From Gnomoniopsis sp. IMI 355080 (lineage: Eukaryota > Ascomycota > Sordariomycetes > Diaporthales > Gnomoniaceae): DNA of 64,000 bases. The position numbers and the translations under genes were made by a program. The DNA lies in NCBI GenBank assembly GCA_027946555.1, contig JAPEVC010000010.1:1-64000 (forward strand). Direction: 5' to 3'. The notes under the pieces were generated by a model. The model saw nothing but the letters and a program-made list of their open reading frames with translations. It ran no database searches and was not told where the DNA came from. Within the stretch, counting starts at the first letter, position 1; each line of letters starts with the position of its first letter. Below, in pieces: positions 12,485 to 26,062 of the stretch.

Positions 12485-14410
12485 ATGGCGTCTGCAAAGA
12501 ACATGGCGCCATTAGGACGCGACGCGACATGTGATGGCCTGCCATGCCTCCCATCAATAGCCAAGATGGGAATCGCTATGTGCATCATTCTCGTCACGCT
12601 CGGCAGCGCGTTTACATACTACTGGGCGTTCATTCGAGGTCGTCGAGACAACGACACTAAAGGTCTGATTGGTGACTCTGTCTATGAGCCTACTCTTGTC
12701 AGTCGGACTGAGACCGGCACCACCTCACCTCATCAACGCTCGCCAGGCACAGACGAACGAAGCATCATTCGTCGTCCAATGCCCGCTCTGCAAAATTTAC
12801 CTGCTGCCAGCTCTCGAATCATAGCGCATAGCACTACAATGCCTAATTCGATACACCCACCGCAATTTATTCTGCCAGGTCCACCAATGGTTCCACCGGC
12901 ATATGTGATGCAACAACAGCCGGTCTTTATCCCCAATCAGGCGCCTGTGGCACTCCCTCCTCCATCATTGCATTCGCCGGCTCCGTTGACTTTTCCTTCA
13001 GGAGCTCCTGGGCAGCCTGGTCAACGGCCCTCGCGCCATGATAAACGTCGAAGTTCCGCACAGCCTAGGCACTCTTTACCTGGATACGCTAGCACTATTC
13101 CCGACTTAGATTCGGCTCACGAACCGTCAAGTCCACCTGTTGGGCGTCGTTCACAAAGAGGGTCTCCCATTCGTGGCCAATCACGTTCAAGCAGCAGCCT
13201 GGACACAGAGACGCGTGTCCAATTTGAGAAACTTATTGCGTGCAGTGGCTTGACCGAGGCTGTCGATGAGGACATTGTCCTTCCTTCAAAGATATCCGGC
13301 CCTGCAAATCGCGTAATTCACCGTCGCCATACCTTGGACAGCCTTGCTCGAGAGAACCAGCCATGCGCCGGTCGTCCTCGTGTGCGGTCGGTCGGTGAGC
13401 CGCGCATTGCCAAGCGCCGGGCCAGACAGGATATTTTTCGTGTCGGTGATACTCGAGTATTTCGTGAGCACCGTCGTGAGTTCCGCAGCCGCCGTCGAGC
13501 TTCGCGACCTGGGATTCTTTCAGCAATCTTCGGCCCCGGAGAGTCTTACGTTGGCCGCCAAGACCATAGACGTAGCGTCTCTGGAGATGGTCAGCTGCCT
13601 ACCCATTCCTCAGCTGGCAAATTGTTCAGAGTCAGAGACTCCTCAATTGGCAGAAATACATGCGGCCCTAGAGACCATCAACGCGGGGTCCCGCAGGCTC
13701 AGCACATCCGCGGACCAAGCCCAACCCAATCAGGTGTCTCCAGCACAGGAGCAATCTGCTCTTTCGAGGGCAGTGACCGGTATCCACGAGGTTCTTCTCT
13801 AGGCTCTTCGTCGCAGCGATATCGTCACACCACGTCTAGGAGCTTATCGGTCGAGCGCGGTCTGCCCGTCCCCGGCGTGTGCTCAGCAAGCCAGAGAGGC
13901 TTTTAAGCCCACGTTCTACAGACTCCCGAGATCTCTCCTTAGCTTCAGAGGAGGATGATACCGAGGATGACGGCCGCCACAGACAACACAATCAGGCGCC
14001 TACGACCGCCCATCACCGTCTGAGACAGCAATCAGATCTAGACGCCTTCCACCGTCAATTGCACCGCGCCACTTGCGGTTTTCCATACCCTCGATCGACC
14101 GCGACTAACGATCTTCACTTTTACGAGTCTGCGCTTGGCCAAGACAATCGAGACGCCAACTGGGGTGGGGGCGTCCTCGTCTTTGCCAGAGCTACAATTG
14201 ATCCCAACAATTCATCTAAGGCGGTGTCTGATTTTCCGGACACTCGATAATAGAGGCTTCTATGGGTGAGTCTTCCATGCCGCACACCCGTCGTCCCATG
14301 TACTGACTGATACGGTCAATGGCAGGCACTCCAAGGATTCGCGGAGTCTCGTCCTTGAGCACGCCTTCAATGCAAGGGATATCCAGCCTGACATGCCTGC
14401 TGAACCATAA
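12485..14410 (+). CDS. Single-pass membrane protein, unknown; frame-disrupted
   Basis: I do not recognise this protein. The likely start at 12485 has a strong fungal context (CGCCATGGCG). One membrane helix follows at residues of about 27-48 (KMGIAMCIILVTLGSAFTYY). Then come a Pro-rich stretch and an Arg/Ser-rich stretch, suggesting a membrane-anchored protein with a long disordered cytoplasmic tail. The first frame stays open to 13906. From about 13440, however, the GC-rich third-position signal and acidic, Ala-rich sequence (PQLAEIHAALETINAGSRRL) appear in another frame that ends at 13802. A third frame carries coding-like sequence from 13840 to 14250. A canonical 60-nt intron (GTGAGT, then TACTGAC, then CAG; 14266-14325) joins a last exon ending at 14410. 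One short intron near 13782-13839 could explain one change of frame. The others need an indel, an unseen intron or decay. The exon structure is unresolved and the outer coordinates are the widest reading. Confidence 0.4.
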
Positions 14411-15921
14411 CAGATTTATGACGGCCCTACTCTTTGCAGTGTCAAGTCAGCACTGCACGACATCCTCGAAGTGTCCGAGCCACCTCCGCGATGGGATTTA
14501 CAACGACCTTGATTCTGTTCCTAGCCTTCCAACTGGCTTTCTTTCGCCATGCCATCAAGACACAGCAAAACCCAGAATTATCAGTGAATTCACCGGTCTT
14601 GGCTCAGATATGATCCTCGTAGTGTGGTCGATTGGTTCTCCAGGTGGGTCTTGGGCTTTTTCCTGGCAATTGATATGCGGATCCAAAGAGAAAGGTTGAT
14701 TACGCATGCTCGAAGAGACAGTTTGGCCGAATTCATGCCAATCCATCTTGATAGCATCAACACGGACATTTCCGGTGAGCGGCTGGAACAAGAGAAAACG
14801 AGCAACATGTTGATCAAGACACCAGTGGTTTGAGCCCACACTCCGCTAGGGTAATCAGAAACAATGACCGGCTACAAGTCTGAATAACCTCCTGCTCCAC
14901 GAGACCCCGTGATGACTTGCTGTGGAACCGTCTGCTGGGTACGATGAGGAGGAACGTAATGGTTGACACCATGCCAGCCTCCGTGTCCTGGCTGCTCACA
15001 AAAGATGTTGGACTTCTGGACCACTCTCCTCTGAGATACTCTCTTCTGGTATACTCCTCCCTGTGAGACCCCTCTGTAATACTCTCCTTTGGGACGAGCA
15101 AGTCAACTACTTGAGATTTTACAGATCCAGAAAGCCTCCGAAAGGAAGTTTGAACTAGTTACTAGCTTGTGGAACAGTTGACCTAGAATGCAGCCCTCCG
15201 TGGGCTATCTGCGTTGTACAATTAAGATCCCTCATATACAGATAGTGGAACAACTGGGTTGTCCCACCCACAGCTTGCGCAAACATTTAGGAGCCTTTGA
15301 ATTAGTATGGTCCAGGCCTGTCTACACGAATCCAGAAATAATGTTGTAACTCCACGGATGCCAAAGATAACACATGTCGTATTGGGTATCCACAGCCTAC
15401 GCACATTAGTATGGTACGCTTCATATCACAGCCAATGCCCGCAAGCAAGAACCCCAGCGGTTGCTAATGATCCTATAATTAAGTTAACCCAGCAAGCCCC
15501 CCAGGACTCGCTTATCATCAAGGCTGAAGGGCCGATGGGGTTACACTCCACTCCGCCACGTGCCCGCAGCTGAGACTGCTTAACATAGCAACAGTATATA
15601 ATAATAGAGAAACCAACAAAGCTTATGACTCCGCGTCGAAACCAACCACTTCCGCTCGATTCCACAGGACAATACCAATGGAGAAAACACGCCCAATGCT
15701 ACTTATGGGACCAGGTCTTGGTGCCTGTGAGTTGGGACCAACGGGCATGTGCGTGGGGAGGTCTGGGAGGCCTGAGAGGCCGCGCAAAACTTTCGGCTCT
15801 TATTAGGCTGCTGACCTCGCGTAGTCTTGGCATCGTGCTTCTTTGTTAAAATATGAGAATCGTGCTCTATGATTGTACCCCACCAGCATTTGGCTATCCC
15901 TCATGCAGTGATTAGCAGCAA

Positions 15922-15948
15922 ACCTACCTAGGTACCTTGGTAGGTACT
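15922..15948. repeat. TACCTAGGTA-type motif cluster
   Basis: Three half-sites overlap here: CCTACCTAGGTACC is followed directly by TTGGTAGGTAC. The cluster lies in the gene desert. Confidence 0.6.
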
Positions 15949-18900
15949 TGGCTGAACTCAGTTTAGTTGCGCAATTTTCCTTGCCCGGAAAGTGAACGAA
16001 AAGCCCTTCGGCAGTCATTTAAGAACACCAGCTTGAGCCAGCGCCCGCCGCTTCCATACAGAAAAGTTTGAATTCCCCGCCCGGCGGACTTGGTTCTTCT
16101 CTTTTGTACTACACCAACCGAGGCGGGGGGGACAGGCGAGCGTTCCGTGCACGGTGACCAAGAAACGAGTTTCCGTGTTACCTGCTTCCAGTGAGTGGCC
16201 TGCCAACAAGGTCACCGAAAATGCCTTTGCATGCCAACAAACGTCACATGGCGTTGGGAGGCTTTTTTTCCTTTTTTTTTCTGCGGTACTGGTCAGTCTT
16301 GCTTAATCACAGACGACACGACGTCGGTGGAGTGGGTCTCACCCAAGAAACCGGGTATTTCACGGCTGGTACCTAATTTTCCTGCGTATCGTTCGGAGCG
16401 GACGGTTGCCCACCCTGAAATTTTGGGCGGCACTCACCGCACTGTGCCTTTCGGCAAGTAGTGTTTCTCCTACAGCTCGATGTGGAATTCTCACTGCAAC
16501 GACGTGATTGCGTTAGGGCGAGAGCCGAAGTGCATATATCGGTGCAGGCCCGCAGAATAACGGGATCTTCATAATTGCTAATTTCTTTGGCCCCAAAGGA
16601 GGGAGCGTGTGCGTGATGCTGCAATCTACATGCACCTGGGTTGTCAGATACGGGGGCTCGACTCCATCCTTGATTAGGTACTGGTGGATATCAGACCCCA
16701 CGCGCTGGCGGCCAACTCTAGTTCCATATTATCAGAGGGGTCATCAAATGGCCTGTGAACCAAGCCACCAATTCCCAATCGACTCTCCTGTGGCTTTGTT
16801 CAAAGGGAGGCCATAGGCTGTCTGAGTGCACTTGGTTTGCGAACGAATTATACGGAACATGTGCGTTCTCATCCAGTCACTTGGCCTGCATCGATTTTAC
16901 TGCTCCATCATATGTGTGACACATGGTAACAATTTGGGTACAGTCTTGGGTAACAAACCTAGATCGGCGCCAGCGGTGTCAGCTGTGTGTGGTCTGCAAG
17001 GACGTTGGGTACAGAGTACCCAGCTGGGTAATCTGTACATCTTGGCCGGAGCTTTCTGAGGGCAGATCGTGGATTGGACTTAATTTTGGGCCCGCCATGT
17101 GAAAACTTGTCTTTTGAATTATGCCGGCGCTGCAGATGAATTGTCATCCACAACTAGAGCATACATGGATCAAATATCAACCAGAGCAGATGACGAGTGC
17201 CTGTTCAATAGTAGATAGAGTCGTATAGGCTGAGCAAATCCTAGCTCAGGAGGCCATCTGCTTCAAACCTTGATCCACCTGAGCACAGTCTGTGGCTTGA
17301 TTTGAAAGGCTAGATCTCACTGAACATTTCGCAGCCTTGTAAAAGCACAACCGCAGAGTTGAAAGGTACTTTTTTTTGAAAGCATACTGCAGCCAGTTGA
17401 CTCAAAAAGGCTTCAATCAATTTTCTGACACCGATCATGCGTAACACTGGGTTCACTCTGGTCGCTCACCGACAGCCTGAATGATCAACATAAGCCTGAA
17501 AAGCGTCGATGGTGTCACCGCAATGCAGAGCAAACTCGAAGCCGGTCCCAATGTTTGGAAGAGAAGTCCGTACCCGGAACGCCGAGCGATCGTGCTCATA
17601 CGCATACCGAAACACGGCCGGGAGGACAGGGTTCAAGGTTAGACAGGTGAGTGTGAGCAAGTCTTGTGCCTCGAGGCTTCATTACGATCTGGAATGTTGA
17701 TTTGACTTTGGCTCAGGCGTGCGGGTGACAGAAGGGGCAAAAGACGCATCCGCTGCCGATGTCTGGCTGCGTTGGAACATGGGGGTCAAATGCGGACGGT
17801 CCCATCTATGGTACAGTTTTGGCCCAGGCCCTAGTCAGAGTCATGGGAGTCGCGCATGCGCTCGCCTAAAACTGATTGTGGCGGGAGGCTGTATGAGCAT
17901 TTCGTGAGCTGACATAAGAAGCGTCGCCGTGTGCTTAGCTTCCCACCGCTCACGAGAGGTCCTCGGCTTTGCACGAGGAGCGAGAGGGCGCCAAGGCAGG
18001 GCACAGGGACTACGCAAGTGTGCAGACGCTCCACCCGTAGCCCCAAGGCTGAATATCAGCTTCGAATACGGTGTCGTCTTGGTTCGGACTGCGCATTGAT
18101 CCATTGGAAGGGTTTGCCCTCCTTTATGAGCGTCTCGAAAAGAAAGGTATGTAGCCACACACTGAGCAAGGGGGCAGCTTGCGGTGCATGCTCTTTATTA
18201 GTGAATTGGAGGCTGGCCAAAGCATGGTTGCGGTGTGATCAGTCAGGAGCAATCTTATCCAGCCAAAGCCAGAGCGGCAAGCAGCACTCGGCCGACCGTA
18301 ATGAGTGTTTGATGCTTGCACGGGCCGGCGCACCACCGGTCTTGGATTGCACAGGCGAGCCAGTTCTACCGTGCGTCGAGCTGTGTGGCTGAGTATCGCC
18401 CACTCATTAGTACATAGTAGTAGGTCGACTTTCCTTGTCTATGGGGGGGCACAGTATATTGGTAGAAGTAGTATGCCGTCATGCCAGCCAGGCTCCCAGG
18501 CTCCCCGGTGGGCGTGTGTCAAGACGCAAGACTCGTCAATTGGTCGAGTGGAATATCAAAGTCAAGGATGAATGATGTACATAAAAGTAGTCGAGATAGT
18601 TTTGATGGTGGATCGGCAGCACTGCATCAGGACAAGACCGGGAGAGGCTTGATGCCTGCTTGCGACAAAACGGTGAGCGTTGAGCCGAGGGACTATTTGA
18701 TACTTGTATTGAGTTGGCCTTGAAATGGGGTGGAACAACCAGAAAAGTTTGCAAGGCGCTACAGGCACTTGACGGAGATCAGACTCTGTAACCGCAGGAG
18801 GGAGGGTGATGACGAAGTTGTGTCCTAGTACAGTACGAAAGCAGGCTCTAGGGGACACGCAAGGCAGTCGAACAATGCCCCACAGTCAATACCTACCTAA

Positions 18901-21900
18901 GTACTTACCTTACCTGCTTGCTGAGTAGGATGCGGCTGCACCAATACATCTACACAGTACTATGTTCTCAAGGTGGAAGGTGGGACCAGTCCCATCAGGC
19001 CAATGCGAGGCGGTGTGCACATGTGCTTTTCTGCCCGGATCGTTCCTTCCCTCGGCAATATCGAAAGGATAAAACGGTCTGCTGCCTACTCTCGCCCTGC
19101 AATTTAGATGGAGCCTTGGTCTGAGTTCCAAGAATGATTCTTGATACGCAATTCAAATCAAAGCTAAGTCGGGAAGTTCCTGAGTGAGATCGTCGCCTGA
19201 CCAGTCTGGACAGGCCCGATTCATTGCCCTGCATTAATGGAAGGTAATGAATATAAGTGCCGTCCATGGCTACCTGAATAACTTGATTGAAACATTTGTG
19301 CCGGTAGGACAGCCAAATAAAGTTGGCTGTGGCCCAACTGGCCATTTAGGAAACAGTACAAAGTATGCTGTCCGCGTCTAGGTAGGTGGCATGGCACTGT
19401 ACTTTTTGACTTCCAATTTAGTGTCGCAGACCACCCTACCAGCCTGCATCAGAGGTAGTCGTGGGTGGTCTGAGCCAAACGGGAAGGAGCGACAAGGGTG
19501 CATTACAAAAGTAAGAGACAAAAGAACCACTATACGCGTAATTTTCCTAGCAAGATTCTGTCGCGTCTCTTTGCTGCAAGCCCTTTGACAACCCCTGCCA
19601 CTGTAACGATCTTTTGCTCTACAGCTTGCACTAGGTAGCCATTGCGACAGTCCGAAAAACAGACAATCTCTCATCATCTGTCAAGTTCCACCATCCTACC
19701 CTGAACACTAGACCATCAAGGCTCTCTCTCTTCCTGCACACACTGCACGTCGCCTTTCGCCTAGTGCGGGTTTTCCTGCGTATATCCCGTGTGGCCCCCT
19801 CCCAGTTGCGCGCTGGTATGCTACCCAAGCCTACCTAGGCATGCCGAGTAATATGGCTCTTCTTCTAAGCATCCCATCCCATCCTCCTTGCCATGCTCCA
19901 CTCCATTAACGCCTCGCCTCGCCTCGTCTCGCCTGCAAAAATGCAATCCAATGCCTGCTGGTCGATGTTTCGGACCAAATAGCCTCTCACTGGTCGTGTC
20001 AGTCCCCATGGCTGGTGATCTGATCACATCCGGCTCAGCCGTTGTCGCTCGTCCCACTCTCAAAGAAACCCAACGATTCAAGGAGAAGGGGGCTGCCTAT
20101 TCCTAGACACGCAAGACAACATGCATCGTTAGACCGTGGGCGGCTTGACCTTCCTTGTTGAACAACGACGCCGAAAACTCAAGGGAAAAGCCGAACCCCA
20201 ATCACGACAAGCAAAGCGAACGCGCAGATTACAAGGCAAGTTTTCAAATCTCAAAGCCATCCGACAGGGGTGCACAAGTTCCGCCGTCCCGCTACTGTAT
20301 TTTGTACCATAGAAGGGCCAAACGCCCTTCGCCTAATTTGCTCTTTGCCACAGACAAACACCCCCCCTCCAGTCGGTCCAAGCTATTGTGAATCAAGTCC
20401 ATTTTGTCAGGGTTAGTCACTCTTGCGCTAACAGTTCAGTTCCGACTAAGACCTATCAAATGGCCTTCTGCGTGGTGACACTAATAGTGCAAAGGTATTT
20501 TTCAGGGTTGAGCGGGGACTGATAGCTTGGACCGCTTGACTTGCTTTCGTGAATTTGTCTTCGTATCAGCGCAGACGCAATATGCGTCAAAGACACTCCG
20601 AAACGGCCTGCTAATCTGCCGTTGCCGGCATTGCTATGGCATGATTAGAAGGACAACTGCTTCACGCAGATCTTGCTCAACACAGGCTGCCGAGACACAT
20701 CATTCACAGCAACATTCCTCGGTTCTTTCGTGGCTATGGCTCGCCTGTCGCCGATCCGCCCGCGAATTTCGGGCGACGCGGCCGTGCGGCTGCTACCTGC
20801 CGCCAGAAAAGCCACCAAGAGACACCTGACAAGTCAATGACCTGCCTATCGCCTGTCCCCTCGCACTCCCTTTGTCCAATGCAGGCGCTGCAACCATCAG
20901 TCCAGAGCACGACCCGGTCGGGACGCACTTGATTTAATTCGGTTCGCCCATAGACAAGAGCTGAATGTAGGACCAGCCGCTTAGATTTCCGCTGCCTTGC
21001 TCAACGAACCATCATGTACTAGATCCACCTGCCAGTCGCAGTGCTTTACCAATCCGGCAACAACGGTGGCAAGCCAAAAACGCTCAAGGCGCCCGAGCAC
21101 ATCGCGGCACGGAAGCAATTGAGTGACAGACAGATCCTGGTTCACCTTCTAAGAAGAACATCAACTCGATGCTTTTATCATGTGTTATATCATTGCACAC
21201 ACCACGCCAAAGGGATGCGATGGCTTTCCAACTTGAGAATTCCAATCGGCTGTTTATTTACATAGTATCTGTCTTGTATTGCCACAAACCGCGAGAAACC
21301 TTACTCTGAGATCGACGGTCGCACCCCTGGAATGAACGTCAGACTTGGGCGGCTTAGTCCCGGCGAGGGCGGGCTCCCTGGGAGGCTCTGGCTGAGGACA
21401 AGCTGTCGGGTGGCAGAATGCACCAATGAGACACCAATCTGGTCTTTCAAACAGTGGTGCAGTCCCACATCCGAGCCTTGCGCAAGCTTTCACGAAGCAG
21501 CCACTGGGCAAGGAAGGGTGCCTGCTGCAGCATAACGCGGCGTCAAGCCCGAATCCGTCTGCGTCTTGCTTGGTCTGATGTGAAAAGTCCGAGAGCGCCT
21601 ACCACAACACAGTCTTGGTGGCATTCTCCATGACTAGGTAAGCTCTACGTAAGAGGGCCATCGATGTGTATTCCTTCATGCGCCAATGCCGCCAACCAAT
21701 TGGATTGACCGGGCCTTCAACCGGACCTGACAAGCTGAAGGACTATCACGATCACGGCTGCTCAGGTGTCGGGCTTACGAAGTACCAGACCGGACATTTC
21801 TCTATGTGATATTCTAACCTCAACCAACAAACCGCAAAGAGTTCCAAGGTCATACTGACAAATATTTGATCTGTATGGGACCTTTATGAACAGATTTCAT

Positions 21901-23572
21901 ATCTGCTTATGAAAGCAATGTCTCGGTTGAGCAAAGGATTTCGAAAATGGGGAGCTATTAGCGCAAAGGTCCGAATTGTCCGGTCTACCGTGGTAACAAC
22001 CATGTATTCCGCGGCCCGGTCGCCTGCCAATTATAACTTCGGACTCGCAAGCAACAGGCATGTGGCTCACGCATTTCCATGGTCAGGAGAGCTAAACACG
22101 GCCGCGCATGCTCCCAAAGACAAGCCCATCCAGGCCCAACAAAAATGAATCCGGTCGCCCGTCGCAACACAATCACCGTGATCGCCATTGGGTGTTGCGC
22201 CGTTGCTCAAATGGGGCGTCACAGATGGTTTTGATTAAGGGAGCCCCCTGGTCTGTCGGCGATAGAGGAAGATAGGTGGGCCGAGTTAACACCAGTCCCT
22301 TTTAGAGCATTCCTTGCGGAGCTGATATGGCTGGGTGACAATCTACTGCGTGCAAAAAGCCTTACCATCGGTCTCGAGATTGGACGCCTAAATGGGCAAC
22401 CGCGGGACTGGCCCTTCAAAGTATCTTGAAATCTTGCTATATATGGGTAATACGCGAGAAAGAGGCAAATCAGACGACCGAGAGCGACATGACCTGCATG
22501 GGGAGCAATAGACGTTGGAAAATACAATGGGACCTGCATGGACGAAGTGGCCCCCAGCATGCCCAGGTGCGCCATGCCCAGAATTCCAGGCGCCAAAGTA
22601 TTTCTGGCCGCACAGCCATGTTGTCCGGAGTCATTTCTTTTGGCGAAATTTGCCAAATCATTTTGCCAACGTGTGTCGTTGCACTCAATTGCTTGCGGAA
22701 AAACGTAGCTCTGCATTAATCCGGCATGGATTGATGGAGGATGGAACGGGGCCAAAACACCATTTCGGACAAGCAATTTGGACGCAGCATGTCGAGATTT
22801 GATAGTCTCTCTCGGGTCATCTGATCAGCGCCTCCCTTCCCCCGGACCTGGGTCCATACGCCTTTTCAATGGTTCATTTCATTGATGCGCATTTAAGTGT
22901 TTCTCACTCTCACATCGGTCGCCGAGAAAACCCAGGCCCTGACACAGGAAGACCGCGCGGGCCCAATGGTTCGAATCGTCTTTCTCCTCCGGACGGATCC
23001 TTCACACGCCTCCTTTCGACCCCTGAGCCATGCCGAAACCTATTAGATGCTCCCCTCAGTACCACAACGCCACGTGCCGCATCCGATTGCTGGACCCAGA
23101 AGGCCATTTGCTAGTCTCCAGATTCACAATGTGCCAAGCAGATTGAGGAATCCGTTCTGTTACTGGGCTCCTTGGACGAGACCACACATGATCAATCAAA
23201 GGAACGCCGACTGGGGCTGTTGCTGACCCAGAAATACTATTTTCATACAGGCTCACAACCGAGCCGGCCTCAGGATGGGTACTATGTGTGTAGCAAACAG
23301 AATATTGCTCCACCAAGCCTGCAACGGCAAAAGAGATCGTCAGGCGTGAATGAGAGGCTTGCAACCTCGCCATTGGGGTCTGCACGCACTGACTCTAAAA
23401 TCAGACGGCATAGGCCGTAGGCCGTAAAATACCGGCTCGATCAGCAAGACTGATGCGGCTGGCTTTGATAGAAGTAGGGCGCAAAAGTCTCTTCCCGATT
23501 GGGCATGGTGTTTCGAAGTTGTCGACACTCCCTTTCTCCTGGTTGCAACACTTCCCTGTCTTGACGTCTTTT

Positions 23573-23594
23573 GTTGGTGGTGGTGGTGGTGGTG
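23573..23594. repeat. TGG trinucleotide microsatellite
   Basis: About seven TGG units occur in tandem in non-coding DNA. Confidence 0.8.
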
Positions 23595-25080
23595 AAGTCG
23601 AATTATCCCTGCCGATATCCAACGAAACACTAACACCAACAGCTGGCGGATGAGCAATACAGAATTTCAGAAGTCACAGCCTGCCTGATCGTACCGTTCG
23701 TGATGCGCCAGTACCAGCCGCCATGGTGCACGGAGCGGAAGAAAATAGACACGGATTAGTTTGATTCTGATAGACCCATTTTATGGAAAGGCCGAATACG
23801 GGGCCATCTCGATTTGAGTATCTGCTAACCAAGTTAAAGGCATCTCGGCAAGTGAGAGAGTACGACATTTTGGTTCTAGGCGTGGGCGCAGTGGGCGTGG
23901 GTTGCATTCATCGGATTTGCGACGACGGATGCAGACTCAGTCAGCGCCATGGCATCTTGTCTAGAACCCTGTTGGTCCGTGATTTGGCACAGTGTGGCCA
24001 TATAGGTTTCGTATTAGCTCAGTCACATTACTCGGCTTGCCGGTCGTCAGCAGAAGCGACGCCATTTCGAGCACTTGTTGGCTTTATCAGTTGGGGTGTG
24101 CGCGTGTGTGTGTGAATGTGTTTGCACGCACCGGCGTGTGTGGGTTGAACGCTGTTGTGTGGGTTGTATTTTACACGCCCCCCTTCCTCCACCCAATAGG
24201 TCAGGCCTGCCATCATCCAACATCAGACGCCTTGCAGCAAAAGGGGACCGGCGAAAATGAAACGAACTTTCGGTCAGGCAATCCTCTTGAAGCGTGTTGG
24301 TGGGAATGTGAGGTCAGGATGTGATGCAAGGTGACCGGCCACAGGACCACAGTACACAGGGAGACCTCGTAATCATTTCCTCACTTTGACGCTGCAGGAG
24401 TATCCTTCTGATCCGTTTGTGCTCCGGAGCTCCAAGTAGAGGGCAGTGCTGTCTATGGGAGGTAGCCAGCCGTGATACCCGTGAGCGACGATGCGCCTTT
24501 GTCATTGCCCTTCTCTACTTCATTCTGCTCTGTGCTTCGCTGGAGGTACTTGTTCAGCCTGTCGTGCTTGGCTTCGTTCCTGTTTTCCCACCGCCTGGAG
24601 GGTCCCATCTCCACCTCGACCTCACTACTGACGCAGGGGGGGTCGTAATCTACAGCGCTAAAACGCAAGCGACCAGTCAGAAGGGCAACTACTATGTAAA
24701 GGGAAGGAAAGGAGCCGTGGTCCGCCAGTGCTGGGAAGGGGAGGGTACATGCCCGTTTTCAGTTTTCTTACTGCGGTCCAGCCGCCCCCCAAGGGCTGCC
24801 ACCACCACTAGAGACCCAGCAGGTAGACGCAGGGCAGGTAGATGCGGAGGAGGTACGTACCGGGGTCTCATTAGTGTGCTTAGGTAGGTACTATGCTGGG
24901 TACTGGGGGCAAATGGTGATGATGATGTACCGTCGTACCTGCTGTACTCTGTGCTTTGCCCCTCCTGCCGTTCCCACTATGATTTCCATTCCATGACCAA
25001 CCCTTGTCAAGGAACCTGAACCCGACAGGCAAGTCCAGACTGGAAACGACTCTTATTACACAACAACCTTGAAGAATGAA

Positions 25081-26062
25081 CTTCACCATCCGTGGTCCAA
25101 TGTTTATCATGTTGTCTCTGAGCTATCCCTCCCGCTCCCATATCTTCTCCTTCTCTCCTTCAACCTCATCACCGCCGTCCTTTCTGGGTTTGCTGAAGTC
25201 ACCTAAACCTGTTCCTTCTTCCATCTTCCTCTACGCTGGTGACTAGACCCCTCCTCCAGTCGTCCATCTAGTCTCACCTCGCTCACGTTGCCCACACAAG
25301 TCCAGTGTTCTTGACTGCACACAGCTTCGGGGCCCATATGTACCAGCACAGACTTCCACCTGTCTATTGACGAGCTGCAAGCTATTGTTGCTGTAGTAGA
25401 CCTACAGCAGCATCAGTGGTCGAGCTCCCTGTCCAGAACCTTCGACTAACGACGACGACCACCCTCCTAGCCCATCGTAGACCACGATAGTCTGCACAAT
25501 CCAACAATCCTACAACTCGATAGCCAGGAGCTACCCGAAAGTCAACAGAACCAACTGGGCAGCTCGAGCTATCAATCTTTCGGTTGTGTTTCTAGGCGTG
25601 GGAAAGTGACTGCTGTGTTAACTGCATGAGCGGAGCTGGCTGTGAAGCCTTTTTTTTTTCCATGCACTGGAGCTCCACTTCTTGCCAGAACCTCGCCTGA
25701 TCATTCTTCTACTGCCTTTGTGCAAGAAGGGATCCAGCGGAGGTGCTTCATTTCCTTCAACTATTGACTCGCCATTGACTCAGCGGAACAATAGAGAAGG
25801 GCTTGGAAACTGGATCAAAACTGCAGCTGGGACTCTGAATCTGGGCAACAATCGACAGGAACCAGAAGTCAGTAGACAATAGCAGCCCTGTCATTGTTAT
25901 CTCACAATAGCTTTGCACGACTGGAGTCTCCTCGAAATGGTTCGCCATCATATGAAGATTCTTCCGAGCTGATTTTCGAGCCGTGCTGCAACCCAAAACG
26001 ACCGACAACCTTTTTCGAGCAAAGCGAACGACGACTTCCACGATCCCAGCCAACCTGTCTCC
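25081..26062 (+). promoter_or_regulatory. CT-rich promoter and probable long 5' leader of the cyclin gene
   Basis: From about 25080 the plus strand becomes strongly pyrimidine-rich (CTTCTCCTTCTCTCCTTCAA and similar), which in filamentous fungi commonly marks the region around transcription start. Nearly 1 kb then precedes the first plausible start codon. It includes several short upstream frames, for example at 25682-25882, that could act as uORFs. The transcription start itself cannot be read from the sequence. Confidence 0.35.

Larger units (their letters stand above)
14411..26062. other. 11.6-kb gene desert with the long leader of the cyclin gene
   Basis: No reading frame above about 185 residues occurs on either strand, and none carries a recognisable domain or a plausible spliced continuation. 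The stretch holds simple-sequence tracts: TGG repeats at about 23573-23594, a GT-rich run at about 24096-24124 and a CGCCTCGCCTC run near 19910-19935. It also holds several TACCTAGGTA-type motifs (about 15922-15948, 18890, 19378, 19830 and 24885). Its right end, from about 25080, is rich in CT and short A tracts, like the promoter and long 5' leader of a regulated fungal gene. No repeat or transposon protein was recognised. Confidence 0.55.

Noticed and set aside
22219..22776. 185-residue minus-strand frame in the gene desert
   Set aside because: It is the longest frame there, but composition is random, there is no motif, and competing frames overlap it on both strands.
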